64,000 nt of DNA from Panorpa germanica (taxonomy: Eukaryota > Arthropoda > Insecta > Mecoptera > Panorpidae): the NCBI GenBank assembly GCA_963678705.1, contig OY783208.1, positions 1,798,001 through 1,862,000 on the forward strand, given 5' to 3'. Made by a program: the position numbers and the translations under genes. The notes under the pieces were generated by a model. That model saw only the letters and a program-made list of their open reading frames with translations. It was not told where the DNA came from and made no database searches. Positions within the stretch are counted from its first letter, which is position 1. The number at the start of each line of letters is the position of its first letter. Below are positions 11,979 through 22,686 of this stretch, piece after piece.

Positions 11979-12170
11979 TCACTTTCAACATGTTTTACAA
12001 TCAAACGAACACCGCTTGCTGTAATTTTCTTTACAGGACAATATTTCTCTTATTCTCAATGAATGATTCTAAGTTTTTCAAAAGAATCGAAAGAAAATGA
12101 CCATTGTTATATCACAAAACATGCGTTTCCGTTTCAACATAGGTCGGTTAGGGCTCGTATGTTGAAAATG
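11979..12170 (+). repeat. Repeat E (copy 2)
   Basis: Matches 5370-5565, starting directly at the end of a D element. Both E copies are followed by a B element within several hundred bases. Confidence 0.7.
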
Positions 12171-12584
12171 AAAATTTTAACGTCAAAATCTTAAAATATA
12201 GTACCGTATAAAATACATTAATTTTAATATTATTTTTACGTTTTAAAGTACACATTTTATGATACCCTATATCAAAAACTATTTTAGCGTTTTTTTTAAT
12301 ATATATAGAATATTTATTCTTGATAAGAAATTTCCGATAAGATAAAAACTAAATAGCACAACGGCTTGTTTTTTTAGTAAGTTCGTGTCATGATTGGTCT
12401 ACCTGATAATATAGGTGTATCTGGGACAACAGCGAAAATTTGAACAGCTTTAGGAAAGATAACTCCAACCCTCTTTATTTACTTTCAGAAAACAGGCGTC
12501 TGTCATATATCCAGTAGCTTGGCAAGCGCAGTAACGAATTTTTGAAAATGACAGGTCGAGCAAGTAATTTTAGGTTATGCTCTT

Positions 12585-12625
12585 TTGCTCGAATTTGCCC
12601 CTGAAGGATACGTAACACATCTAAC
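12585..12625 (+). repeat. Short dispersed motif GCCCCTGAA
   Basis: A block reading CCCCTGAAGGATACGTAACA and then CATCTAACG recurs in variant form near 25880 and 52175. It is probably a transposon end fragment. Confidence 0.35.
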
Positions 12626-12663
12626 GCTAGATTCACACGCCACATTGTTTAATGTATTCGATT

Positions 12664-13414
12664 TTAAGGAGGTACAGGACGTTAACGTAAATGATGAAAT
12701 TTGGAGGGTCGATTTAAATAGTTAAAATACATGCTGTCTCAAAATTTTAGAGACCTAGGGTTCATAGTTTTCTTTTTATACATGATTAAAAATAGTCATT
12801 TTCCATACAAATCATAATTTTTAGCTCAATTTCACCACATAATATAACTTTTAACTATAAAAAAATGGTGACACGGCTTTCAAAAACTAGGTGTATATAA
12901 AAGAATCTTTTCTGTAACTATTGCAAAAAGAAAATTATCAAAAGGATACCTATTTACGAAAATATTTAAATAAAACCTTTAAGAAACAGTAAATGTAGGT
13001 TATAAGCCGGCAACGTTGCAAATGCCAATTTGAGCGGAAAATTCAAAATCGGAATAAATGTTATATAAAATATAACAATTTATTGGTCAAAGAACCAAAT
13101 CACGCATGCGTCAACACACATAAATTTACAGCGTTGCAAAATTTATTATTCTTTTTTCAAAATATTTAATTTGTATTTAAATTGAATTAATATAAATTTG
13201 ATATTAATTATAGGTAATTTTTAATTTATTAAACTATTATATGCATAAAAAATCATTTTAACAAGCAAAAAGCAGTTTAATAGGGAATTGAAAAATTCAT
13301 TTTCAAAGGTACAGTCCCAATATTTGCTCGTCCCTCATGTACTTCGTATTTTGCATTTCGTATTACCTAGAGATAAACTTTTTGCATCGACGGTACGTCC
13401 TGTACCTCCTTTAA
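12664..13414 (+). mobile_element. MITE family B (B2)
   Basis: About 745 bp with the family B inverted ends and TTAA or TTTAA flanks. It splits repeat Q. The uninterrupted Q at 26195-26215 reads TTTTAAACG at the corresponding point, showing this is an insertion at TTAA with one base change since. Confidence 0.85.
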
Positions 13415-13875
13415 CGTATAATCAGTGGGATGTTCACACGGTAAATTTTAAATAGTAAAAACGTATAGCCGCAGTTTTCATACGACAAAATGAATGTACT
13501 AAAATTAAATTAGCTAAATGTTTAAGGTAAGTTGAGAAATAAGAAAACGCTGTTTGATATAGGTATTACTTAAGTTTATTAATTTTGAATTGGACCAATA
13601 GAATCAATAGAGTTCGAAGCGGACTTTGAAGCGAAGGTATTGTTAGAAGGTTAGATTTGTACTGCTAGAATTTATAGTAGCCGAATTATTGTTGATTTGG
13701 AATTCTTGGATAAAATATTGCGTGGTCTGTGACGCACGCCACTGGAGTTTTTCTATAATTCCATAGTTTTATCCCACAAAACATAGTGGGCTTTTGTTCT
13801 AGTTCAACCCACCAAAGAAATCAATAAATCATTACCTATAAAAGATTCGTCGAACATTTTCTAATAATAAACTTG
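13415..13875 (+). repeat. Repeat Q (copy 1)
   Basis: About 450 bp matching 26205-26620, with two replaced patches (near 13549-13573 and 13732-13748). No gene recognised. Confidence 0.7.
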
Positions 13876-14427
13876 AGATACTTCACCACTAAACACTTGT
13901 TCGGTTACTATTCGATAAAAGTCACCCCATAATACTGTACGCCACTGGAAGGCGAATTCGTTAAAGTTCATTCGATTTGCTTGACAAGGCCGGTGAGTAT
14001 TCGATAAACATGTTTATTTAAAGAACCAAACCATGGTTCTAAAATAGAATCAAGTTTATCCAAGTTTACAACCAAACATCTACAGACATCTGTTTTACAC
14101 AATCAAAACGCAATATTAAAGAACAACACGCTATTATTGTCTGAAGGGCAAGTTGTAAATAAATGCGTCATTGAATTGACAGCTACAAATTATCTTTCAT
14201 GATATCAAAGTCATTTACTGACCAATTGAAATAATTAAAAGAATTTATTGATATTAAATGAAACATATGCAGAAATAATTATACGGGTCAATTAGTTCAT
14301 GATATAACCGCTAGAGTGTGCGATATAAATAAATAAATAAAAATTGAACAAAGATTGTTTTTATTTCTTTAATTTAATTTTTCTTTATATTTATAGCCAA
14401 AACACAACTAGCTTAATAATTAAAAAG
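13876..14427. other. No gene recognised
   Basis: AT-rich spacer with no supported feature. Confidence 0.4.
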
Positions 14428-14965
14428 TACTATACTATATATTGATAAAGTGGGTTACTAGAACCTCAAATGTTCAATTATTTGTTAATAACTCCTTATA
14501 TGTTAGGAGATATTAACAATTAAAAAAGTCATGTTGTCTCTTTAATTATTAAAGGGATTGAACGTTGTACACATTCCAAATGCATGTGACATCACAACCG
14601 CTGCCAACCTTACAGCTCATAAATCTCTGCTATATGTATTTATATATCAAAATATCAAATATTATTTACAGCTATTTCAAGAAACAATAAAATTTCAATA
14701 TTATGTCTGCCTTAGCAGGGTTAAATAAAATAAAAACTTATTATTCTTTGACTTGACTTGATTATTTCGACTACCAACAGCTACAAAACATTACCACAGC
14801 ACTGACCTACTCAACAAATAACTGACCTATCCCACTAAATGTTACGTCATAAATATGGTCGACCATTTCTAGCGCTAAAACTACAATTCTAACTTTTAAT
14901 TGCTATATCTCCGTCAATATTTAGATATTTAATAAAATAGACACGCCAATACACAATTGAAAAAT
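14428..14965 (+). mobile_element. MITE family A (A5)
   Basis: Long copy lacking its outermost inverted ends. The interior is the sub-type ending with CTATCCCACTAAATGTTACG near 14826. Confidence 0.8.
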
Positions 14966-14984
14966 AAAATACAAAGACCGAGTT

Positions 14985-15115
14985 GTGATTATCTTGAAAA
15001 CTATAGCTCGCACAAAAATTTTGTAAATAACTTTTTTGTAGATAATAAAATTGCCTACTTCTTTTGTTAATAACTTTTTTTTGTAGCTTTAAAAACAAAA
15101 GAGTTATAAGCGCAA
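14985..15115 (-). repeat. Fragment of the K-type core repeat
   Basis: Inverted match to the block in repeat K (ACTATAGCTCGCACAAAAAT, then AATAACTTTTTTGTAG). Further relatives are at 16560-16680, 34980-35115 and 53100-53230. Confidence 0.5.
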
Positions 15116-15225
15116 AAATGAAACGCAAATGAATCATCAAATTCGACAATGTAGATATTTAATTAGTGTAAATTTTAATACAAATAAACACACACTGGGA
15201 TTCGGAAATTCCCAATTGTTGAAAG

Positions 15226-15265
15226 CAGGGCCGCTTCTAGGATATGTGGGGCCCTAAATTGTAGC
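15226..15265 (+). repeat. hAT-like end fragment (weak)
   Basis: CAGGGCCGCTTCTAGG resembles the ends of hAT-type MITEs in the window. No partner end is found. Confidence 0.25.
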
Positions 15266-15289
15266 TGAGAAGTACTCTTCACTTTCCCC

Positions 15290-15850
15290 CTCCCATTCCC
15301 CGACCAAACATTTGATTTTGATTTTAAATTTGGCGCCTAAGAGAATCTGATACAAGTGCCCCACCCCCCTCCACTCTATCAGCGTCCACCCACCACCCAC
15401 ACACCAGCACGTTTCAACTTGCAAACGAATCAAATATTTATTTCAAATTCAAATATTTTGTTAGATTGATCTGGAAACTATATCCATCTCTTTCCTTCAA
15501 CAGGCAATTGAACAAAGTGTCTCAAGCTCGTCTTTATCTGTAACACATCCACCGACATAACCCTAACACTAAATTCAATTGTTTACTTTAGAAATATTTT
15601 TATAACAATATTGCTCTCTCTTTCTTTTACATACAATAATCTTATGCACTGCTCTAACACATTGTAATAATTTTTCTCTAAAATGAAACATTGTAAAATA
15701 ATGAACAGAACTTGTGATGACTTACCGGTCATTGATCTCGGTGCAGGTGTGCGAACATAAACAAAACACGATGCGTTGTTGACATATTTACATTATTAAG
15801 ATTAAAGTCATGTTTTAATTAATTTACAATGTTGTACGATCTAAATATTT
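15290..15850 (-). repeat. Repeat J (J1)
   Basis: About 550 bp, inverted relative to 41560-42130 and 59950-60490. It includes a C-rich patch (CACCCACCACCCACACACC in part) and CTCAAGCTCGTCTTTATC. Non-coding. The element type is unknown. Confidence 0.7.
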
Positions 15851-15867
15851 AAAGTTAAATAATGTTT

Positions 15868-16106
15868 TGACTTTACTTGTTAATTTCGACTACCAACAGC
15901 TACAAACATTATCACAGGACTAACCGAATCAACAAATAACTGACTTGTCTCACTACATGTTACGTCATACAAATATGGCCGACCATTTCTAGCGCTAAAA
16001 CTACAATTCAAACTTTTAATTGCTATATCTCCGTCAATATTTAGATATTTAATAAAATAGACACGCCAATACACATTTATTAACATTAAGTGCAATCAAC
16101 AATTAT
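15868..16106 (+). mobile_element. MITE family A, right-half fragment (A6)
   Basis: Right half of family A, from the CGACTACCAACAGCTACAAA block to the end block ATTAAGTGCAATCAACAATT. The rest is missing. Confidence 0.7.
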
Positions 16107-16505
16107 CACAACCCAATATTCTCGATGTGAAGACAGTCAATGACCTACGCAAATTTACATTTCCCATTTTACATTTTCCATAAACAGACTCGGCTAACAG
16201 ATGTTCTTATTTCCAGAATATTTTGCAAACGTATTCCCCCCTGCCCCTGCGTACCCCTGGATAGTCCACCAAAGTAACACTTGAAAACAAAGTGCATGTA
16301 ATTCAACTTGCTTTGGCTCAAGGCACCACTAACACGCTCTGGCGTTAGAAACGCGAAGCTGCAATAACCAGACACCTATGTTTTTCTAGACTACTTATAC
16401 TAATATTATTATAAACGCATGCAAACATACACAGATTCTCAAACTGTGCCACCGCCAGGTTCACTTAGTTTTTATTTTATTTATTTATTTGCCTTGAGTT
16501 TTATT

Positions 16506-17105
16506 CGTCATAGCCACCATTTTCATAGTTGTCACGATCATTTCTGCATTTATTTTTGCTTATAACTTCTTTATTATAAAAGTTAAAATAAAAAGTTATT
16601 AATAAAAGTTGTAGGTGATGTTATTATCTACAAAAAAGCTTTTTACAAATTTTTTGTGGGAGCTATAGTTTCCCAAATAAACGAAGAAAACTGACTACAC
16701 CATTATTTTCAAGATGGCGGCCGAACGAAGGCGTCCTAAAATGTACAGTTCTCTGTTTGTTCAATGCTATTTTTCTGCGGCATAAACAAAATTATCTTAA
16801 GACAGTCGTGTCCCCAGTGTCCACCCTTAGGGCAAACGCACAAAATATAACACAAACCATTGTCACCTACTTTTACTAAAATAAATATTCTTTAAAGATT
16901 CATAATATTTTTAATTTGAATTTAAATTTGAATGTAAGTGTACTGTCTAATGAATGCAGCGATCCTATTGGTTGATTTTATTGTTTACATATTTGTACAT
17001 CAAGTATTTCCAAAACAACACCTGACTTTGCAAGCTTTAACTTGTTTCAAAATAAATCTCATTTAAATTTAATGTGTTCACCATAGTAAATACTAATTTT
17101 CATAT
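16506..17105 (+). repeat. Repeat K, left part (K1)
   Basis: Matches 53073-53664. It is interrupted at 17105 by the LTR retrotransposon and resumes at 22687. The block includes CAAGATGGCGGCCGAACGA-like sequence near 16712. Confidence 0.8.
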
Positions 17106-17937
17106 TGTTGTGAGTTAGTTCGAAGGCGGATGTTACACCTGACATCAATGTTGTAAAAAGAGGTCGGATTGTCGTTCTAGAAGGAGATTACTCAGCTTGC
17201 CAATACATCACGTTGTGTTGCTAGTTTCTGGAAGTAGACTCTTCAGTTGACGATCATCCACCTTCTTGAATTACTCACGTTGATAAGAATTAACTCTTTT
17301 AAGATGATTAATAGGATTCTTGTTAAGACGGTGTATTGTTGCAATTTGAGAATACTTGAGCGGCCTAAAGTATAACCTCGTTGCACATACGACGGTTGAA
17401 CAATTAGTATCTTTTTATTACTATTAATACAAACACTTTTATTAAAATATATCATTTATTCGTTGTAATATTATATCTGCGTACTTAATTACAATAGTAT
17501 TTTATTGGATTAATAAAGATGCCAGATATAAAACAAAATGTAATTCTAGTGTTATAATTTGATTAATAGTTAAAATGTGCTCACTATTGAATACTTAGAT
17601 GTTACAATTGGAGTATTGTACGAACGAAGTACAATTAGTAAACACTTGGTTGAGACTCAGGAGAAGACTGACTTTTTGACTCCAGTACAAAACGGTATAT
17701 TAACAATTTATTTGTTAACTTTACATCATACAATACTAGTTCAGTGTTGCCAAAAATTAAATAACAATATAAAATATCCACAGACCAGAGTCAATGTTTA
17801 CAAGCGCTAACTTTAAACAATTATTTGTTACAATATTAATACTAAAATTAAAGATAACATAATATAATTCTTATAAAATAAATAACATTTATATTAAAAA
17901 TAGGAAGGATAAGTACGACTTATGCGTACTTACAACA
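17106..17937 (-). repeat. 3' LTR of the retrotransposon
   Basis: 832 bp, starting TGTTGT and ending ACAACA on the plus strand. It lines up with 21855-22686 at a constant offset of 4749, with no length change. The differences I can see are clustered in the first 20 bases (17112-17119). Confidence 0.93.
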
Positions 17938-18212
17938 CCCTTCAACCCTAGAAAAGGAACGCATATTAAACAAACATATGCGTTTCTTTCCAAGAAAAAG
18001 AAAAAGGAAGATAGGACGATGTCGTACTATCGCAACACCCCCTTCCAAAAAAAAAGGGACACGTATAAAAACAAAATATACGAGTTACAATTCTGGAAAA
18101 AAAACAAAAAGAGAAGCAAAGTGTCGACAACGATTCTGATCCCATCGTATAGAGTTAACACTGCTTCACAAAACAATCATCCCTGACAAAATCCATCTAA
18201 CACGTCAAGGTT

Positions 18213-20753
18213 TTATTCATTGGTACAAAATCTCTTCAATCTATTCCTATTAACTACCGTATACTTTCTAGGTGAAAAAAAAGAATTGACCCTTCTATCA
18301 AAATTTAATTTAAATTTTGGTTTATTACTAGTAAATTTATTTGTAGCTAAATCAATCGTAGAAGAATATTTTGCACCACTAAATTGGTCTAGTATGTCAT
18401 GTACGAGAGGCAAAGTATAAACATCACTTGTCGTCTGTTCATTAAGTTTACGATAGTCGATTACAACGCAAAATTGTTTGTTCCCCGACACATCTGCTTT
18501 TTTAGGTACCATTAACAGAGGTGCGTTAAACTGTGAGTCGCATTTTTCAATAATGTTGTTAGCCAACAGTTCTTGGATATGCTTCTCAACAATTTCTTTA
18601 TGCGCATGAGATAATCTATGCGGCTTAATGTTTACAGGGTTAGGTGAGTCACTCAGTGCACTCGCACAAGATAACTTATCTACCGGGAAAAAAAATATGT
18701 TATTAAAATTATTACAGATTTCCATTAAATCTGTTAAGTATTTTGAATTAACATTTGAAAAGTCTATATTATTAAATAAAAGATGTCGTAAGGATCTTTT
18801 AGGATCGTTAGGATTTCTTTTCAAAAAATGGTAAAAATTAAATTTATTTATTGGAATAATATTTGGTTTAAAATTGTTAAGTATTACATCTTTTGCTGAG
18901 GAATTAGTTATTGATATATAAAAAGTATTATTAACAGGATTAATTAATGCGTTGGCTAAAAAAACTTCAGGTAGCAATTCCTTGGCTACACAAACTCCTA
19001 CCGTAGAACCCGACATAGGAATTAATTTCCTAGTACGTGCTGGAACTATGATAATACTGTTTATGTTCAATAATGGAAATTCAAACATTTTGCCATGTTG
19101 TGAGAATTGTACGCTGTTTGTTACCAAATTAATTACTGCTTTAAATGTACGTAAAATATCTAATCCTATAATTCCATCGTGTTTAATGGGGAAATCCTTT
19201 GACACAACCTGAAAAGTATGTTTCGACCTAGAACTATCTAAAATTATAGAAGTTTTTAGTGAACCTAAAGTATAAGGCGTGCCTTCAGAGATTCCCTTTA
19301 ATAACACTTTAGATGTACTATCTATTTTGATATTATTTTTTAAAATATTTTGTTTAATTAAAGAAATTTGAGAACCAGTGTCCAATAAAAATGATACAGT
19401 CTTTGCTTTGGCTGCGACTATTCTGAATTGAACAGTGTCAGCTGTTTGCTTGTCAATAACATTTTCATTGTTACAGTTAAAATTTGTTATATCATTGGTA
19501 TTTTGTATTTCTTTAATCTCAATATTTTTATTTAAACTATTAAATTTACGTAAATGGTGATTATAAAAAGAACGTGAATTTTGTTTTGTATTTTTAGTAA
19601 AAGATGCTTGAGGACCATCAGATTCAAGATGTCTCGATCTTTTACAATAAACAGAAGGTTTTGAAAATACCGTAGCTCTCCTACAAATATTAATTTGCGC
19701 GACAGGATTTACCGTATCCGCATTTTCCTTCTTGATAAAACAATATTTCTCTAAATGACCATTTTTTTTACAATAGTTACAAAAAAAAGTTTTAAATTTT
19801 GTTTCGACTTCGTTAGCAAATTGTTCACTTGAAACTGGTTCACTACTAGAAATAGAATGACTTGAATCTGTTTTAAATTCAACATGCCTTCTTCTTTCTA
19901 GAGTGCGCCACCGTGTTTCAAGAAAATTCGTAAAATCATTTAGGGTTGGTAATTCAGAAGTATTTCTGTTTTCCCATTCCTTTAATGTGTTAAAATCTAA
20001 CTTGGTCTTTAAAAAATGTATAAAAATAAAATCTGAATGATTAGAATATATTCCCAACTCGGTTAATGCTCTAATCGATTCATTAATTTCGTCTAAAAAA
20101 TTTTTGATATTAGTTTCTGATTCTAAACGTATAACATTGTAGTTTATCAAATTGTTTAAATAGGTTTCAATAAGTGCTACCTTGTTATCATAACGTTTAC
20201 AAAGGATGTTCCAAACAATTTCATAATTATCGTTTGTTAAAGGATAATTCTTTATGAGTTTGAGTGGTTCTCCTGTCAAATTTAATTTTAAATAATGCAT
20301 TTTTTCAATGTTTGATAGTTTGCTATTATTACGAATTAAATTTGTAAATAATTCCATGAAACTTTGCCAATTAGTATATTCTCCATCAAAAACGGTTAGT
20401 TGCATTGGACTTAAGTTCAGATTTTTTATTGAATCTATGCTTTTTGAGTCGTCTACAGTATGTGTATCATTCTCAAATGTTTGCTTATAATTCAACAAGT
20501 AAATAAGAGTGTCGTCATAAATACTTTCAACTTCCATAGACTTACTAACGATAGCCGTAGCTTCTTCATTTTTTAGAATTGGAAGCAGTGCTTCTACGAT
20601 ACTACTATATTTTACCCAAGCTTTATCTAAGTTTTTGATTTTTAATTCAACTATTGTTAAGGATGTTGATTGGACTTCTAAATTTTTTGAAAACTCATTA
20701 ATTAGATTGATTGTATTCTCAACTAATGTGAGGGAATGAACGTTCGGTGCCAT
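18213..20753 (-). CDS. Gag-protease-partial RT polyprotein of LTR element
   Basis: 846 codons without a stop. Residues about 110-210 resemble the DUF1759-type gag region (LTVFDGEYTNWQSF, MHYLKLNLTGEPLKLI). A CCHC zinc knuckle follows at C325-x2-C328-x4-H333-x4-C338. An aspartic protease has its DTG at 458-460 (FLLDTGSQISLI) and a flap-side GIIGLDIL at 527-534. RT begins near 705 with PHRLSHAHKEIVEKH, VPKKAD and IDYRKLNEQT, in Ty3/gypsy style, and reaches motif A (STIDLA, 799-803). It then runs out of frame into about 43 unrelated residues. YxDD, RNase H and integrase are absent. The start is chosen as the first Met after a leader, with gag homology downstream. DUF1759 is commoner in BEL/Pao elements, so gag and RT affinities differ; this is family knowledge that I could not test. 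Confidence 0.9.
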   Translation of the reverse strand: MAPNVHSLTLVENTINLINEFSKNLEVQSTSLTIVELKIKNLDKAWVKYSSIVEALLPILKNEEATAIVSKSMEVESIYDDTLIYLLNYKQTFENDTHTVDDSKSIDSIKNLNLSPMQLTVFDGEYTNWQSFMELFTNLIRNNSKLSNIEKMHYLKLNLTGEPLKLIKNYPLTNDNYEIVWNILCKRYDNKVALIETYLNNLINYNVIRLESETNIKNFLDEINESIRALTELGIYSNHSDFIFIHFLKTKLDFNTLKEWENRNTSELPTLNDFTNFLETRWRTLERRRHVEFKTDSSHSISSSEPVSSEQFANEVETKFKTFFCNYCKKNGHLEKYCFIKKENADTVNPVAQINICRRATVFSKPSVYCKRSRHLESDGPQASFTKNTKQNSRSFYNHHLRKFNSLNKNIEIKEIQNTNDITNFNCNNENVIDKQTADTVQFRIVAAKAKTVSFLLDTGSQISLIKQNILKNNIKIDSTSKVLLKGISEGTPYTLGSLKTSIILDSSRSKHTFQVVSKDFPIKHDGIIGLDILRTFKAVINLVTNSVQFSQHGKMFEFPLLNINSIIIVPARTRKLIPMSGSTVGVCVAKELLPEVFLANALINPVNNTFYISITNSSAKDVILNNFKPNIIPINKFNFYHFLKRNPNDPKRSLRHLLFNNIDFSNVNSKYLTDLMEICNNFNNIFFFPVDKLSCASALSDSPNPVNIKPHRLSHAHKEIVEKHIQELLANNIIEKCDSQFNAPLLMVPKKADVSGNKQFCVVIDYRKLNEQTTSDVYTLPLVHDILDQFSGAKYSSTIDLATNKFTSNKPKFKLNFDRRVNSFFSPRKYTVVNRNRLKRFCTNE

Positions 20754-21063
20754 TGTACTTAATTAAAGTTATATATAATATACAGACTAAAGATTATTTT
20801 GTACCAATAAACGACTCTCCGAAAAATAGGATTCTGACAAGGAAAAATTGTTAGCGAAAACAGTAACTCACAGGAAATTTCCGATGGGGCTCAGACGTTG
20901 CAGTTGTAACAGGAAGGTAGTCTCTCTGATTGAACAGACTGCTATCTAACTGCTTCAGCTCTTTACTTCTCCTTTTCAAAATTCCCTCTCGTTCAAAAAA
21001 AGATGTTGTTCTAAAAAAATATTAACATAAATTAGTATAATTGTGGAAACAATTATAAAAAAA

Positions 21064-21420
21064 TATTATAGTAAATATGCAAAAGTATTGGATATAATAC
21101 TAAAAAAAATTAATAGCTTCAATGACAAACAATGATGCTACAAAAATACTTAGGTTATAGCAAATATTCAAAAGTATTGAATATAATACTAAAAAAATTA
21201 ATAGCTTCAATGACAAACAATGATGCTACAAAAAAAGTTAGGTTATAGCAAATATTCAAAAGTATTGAATATAATACTAAAAAAAAATATCAATAGCCTC
21301 ATTAACAACGTTGCTACTAAAAAAATGCTTGGATTATAGTAAATATTCAAAAGTACTGAATATAATACTAAAAAAAATGATAGCCTCGTTAAAAATAATG
21401 CTATTAATAAAAAAAATACA
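21064..21420 (-). repeat. Tandem array in the retrotransposon leader
   Basis: Four units of 88-91 bp, starting near 21073, 21162, 21250 and 21341. Each carries AAATATTCAAAAGTATTGAA then ATAATAC, an A-run and AATAGC. The array lies between the primer-binding region and the gag start in the element's sense, so it is part of the untranslated leader. Divergence rises towards the 5' LTR side. Confidence 0.85.
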
Positions 21421-21836
21421 ATTATCAATTTATAATAATAATTATATACAAAAAGAAAGATACTGTCTTATTATACTTAAAGATTTTCTTATCAGTGATT
21501 ATGATCTATAAACAGCTGTGTGCGAAATTCTGCACGCGACCAACATCGATTTAGATTATTCCAAGTGTTCTAGAAGCATCCATCCATTCCCGTGGCGGCA
21601 AAAGATTTCTTTTTCCAGGTTCAGCGGGCTGTAATTTTGCATCCGCCGGACTTGTAGAAAATTATGTGAAATACAGATGAAATGACGTTCTAGCTCGTAC
21701 TTTTCAGCAATTTTGGAAATAATCGATCGACGTAGTGGTATCCAGAATAATTGATCTGCATCCAGGTGTAGAATATATAGAAAAAAATTTTTGGGCGTAC
21801 CTCTTGGATATTTATGTGTAGGAATATCTCTTCGAG

Positions 21837-21851
21837 ACCCCACCTGACACC
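21837..21851 (-). other. Primer-binding-site-like sequence
   Basis: On the minus strand, three bases inside the 5' LTR, the sequence reads TGGTGTCAGGTGGGG. It begins with TGG as expected for pairing to a tRNA 3' CCA end. The tRNA species is not assigned. Confidence 0.6.
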
Positions 21852-21854
21852 ATT

Positions 21855-22686
21855 TGTTGTAAGTTTAATCGAAGGCGGATGTTACACCTGACATCAATGT
21901 TGTAAAAAGAGGTCGGATTGTCGTTCTAGAAGGAGATTACTCAGCTTGCCAATACATCACGTTGTGTTGCTAGTTTCTGGAAGTAGACTCTTCAGTTGAC
22001 GATCATCCACCTTCTTGAATTACTCACGTTGATAAGAATTAACTCTTTTAAGATGATTAATAGGATTCTTGTTAAGACGGTGTATTGTTGCAATTTGAGA
22101 ATACTTGAGCGGCCTAAAGTATAACCTCGTTGCACATACGACGGTTGAACAATTAGTATCTTTTTATTACTATTAATACAAACACTTTTATTAAAATATA
22201 TCATTTATTCGTTGTAATATTATATCTGCGTACTTAATTACAATAGTATTTTATTGGATTAATAAAGATGCCAGATATAAAACAAAATGTAATTCTAGTG
22301 TTATAATTTGATTAATAGTTAAAATGTGCTCACTATTGAATACTTAGATGTTACAATTGGAGTATTGTACGAACGAAGTACAATTAGTAAACACTTGGTT
22401 GAGACTCAGGAGAAGACTGACTTTTTGACTCCAGTACAAAACGGTATATTAACAATTTATTTGTTAACTTTACATCATACAATACTAGTTCAGTGTTGCC
22501 AAAAATTAAATAACAATATAAAATATCCACAGACCAGAGTCAATGTTTACAAGCGCTAACTTTAAACAATTATTTGTTACAATATTAATACTAAAATTAA
22601 AGATAACATAATATAATTCTTATAAAATAAATAACATTTATATTAAAAATAGGAAGGATAAGTACGACTTATGCGTACTTACAACA
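21855..22686 (-). repeat. 5' LTR of the retrotransposon
   Basis: 832 bp copy of 17106-17937. Its ends form a 10-base inverted repeat (TGTTGTAAGT and ACTTACAACA), and the other LTR has lost one of these matches. It should contain the promoter for the minus-strand transcript. Confidence 0.93.

Larger units (their letters stand above)
17106..22686 (-). mobile_element. LTR retrotransposon, internally deleted (Ty3/gypsy-like RT)
   Basis: Complete insertion read on the minus strand. Two 832-bp LTRs flank it, with a target duplication of ATAT (17102-17105 and 22687-22690). The uninterrupted paralogous site at 53660-53675 has ATAT once. A primer-binding-like TGGTGTCAGGTGGGG lies three bases inside the 5' LTR (about 21837-21851), and a purine-rich tract abuts the 3' LTR (17938-17950). 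The single long frame covers gag, protease and the start of RT. The rest of RT, RNase H and integrase is gone, so it cannot move on its own, yet near-identical LTRs imply recent movement, presumably with proteins supplied in trans. Confidence 0.95.

Noticed and set aside
15880-16095. 71-codon minus-strand frame (also at 14889, 45666 and 58486)
   Set aside because: It is the right-end block of MITE A read in antisense. There is no independent evidence of coding.
17243-17455. 70-codon minus-strand frame repeated at 21992-22204
   Set aside because: It lies wholly inside the two LTRs. It is the same LTR sequence twice, and not a gene pair.
18220-20490. Plus-strand frames of 60-86 codons
   Set aside because: They lie antisense to the 846-codon gag-protease-RT frame, with no start context or homology.
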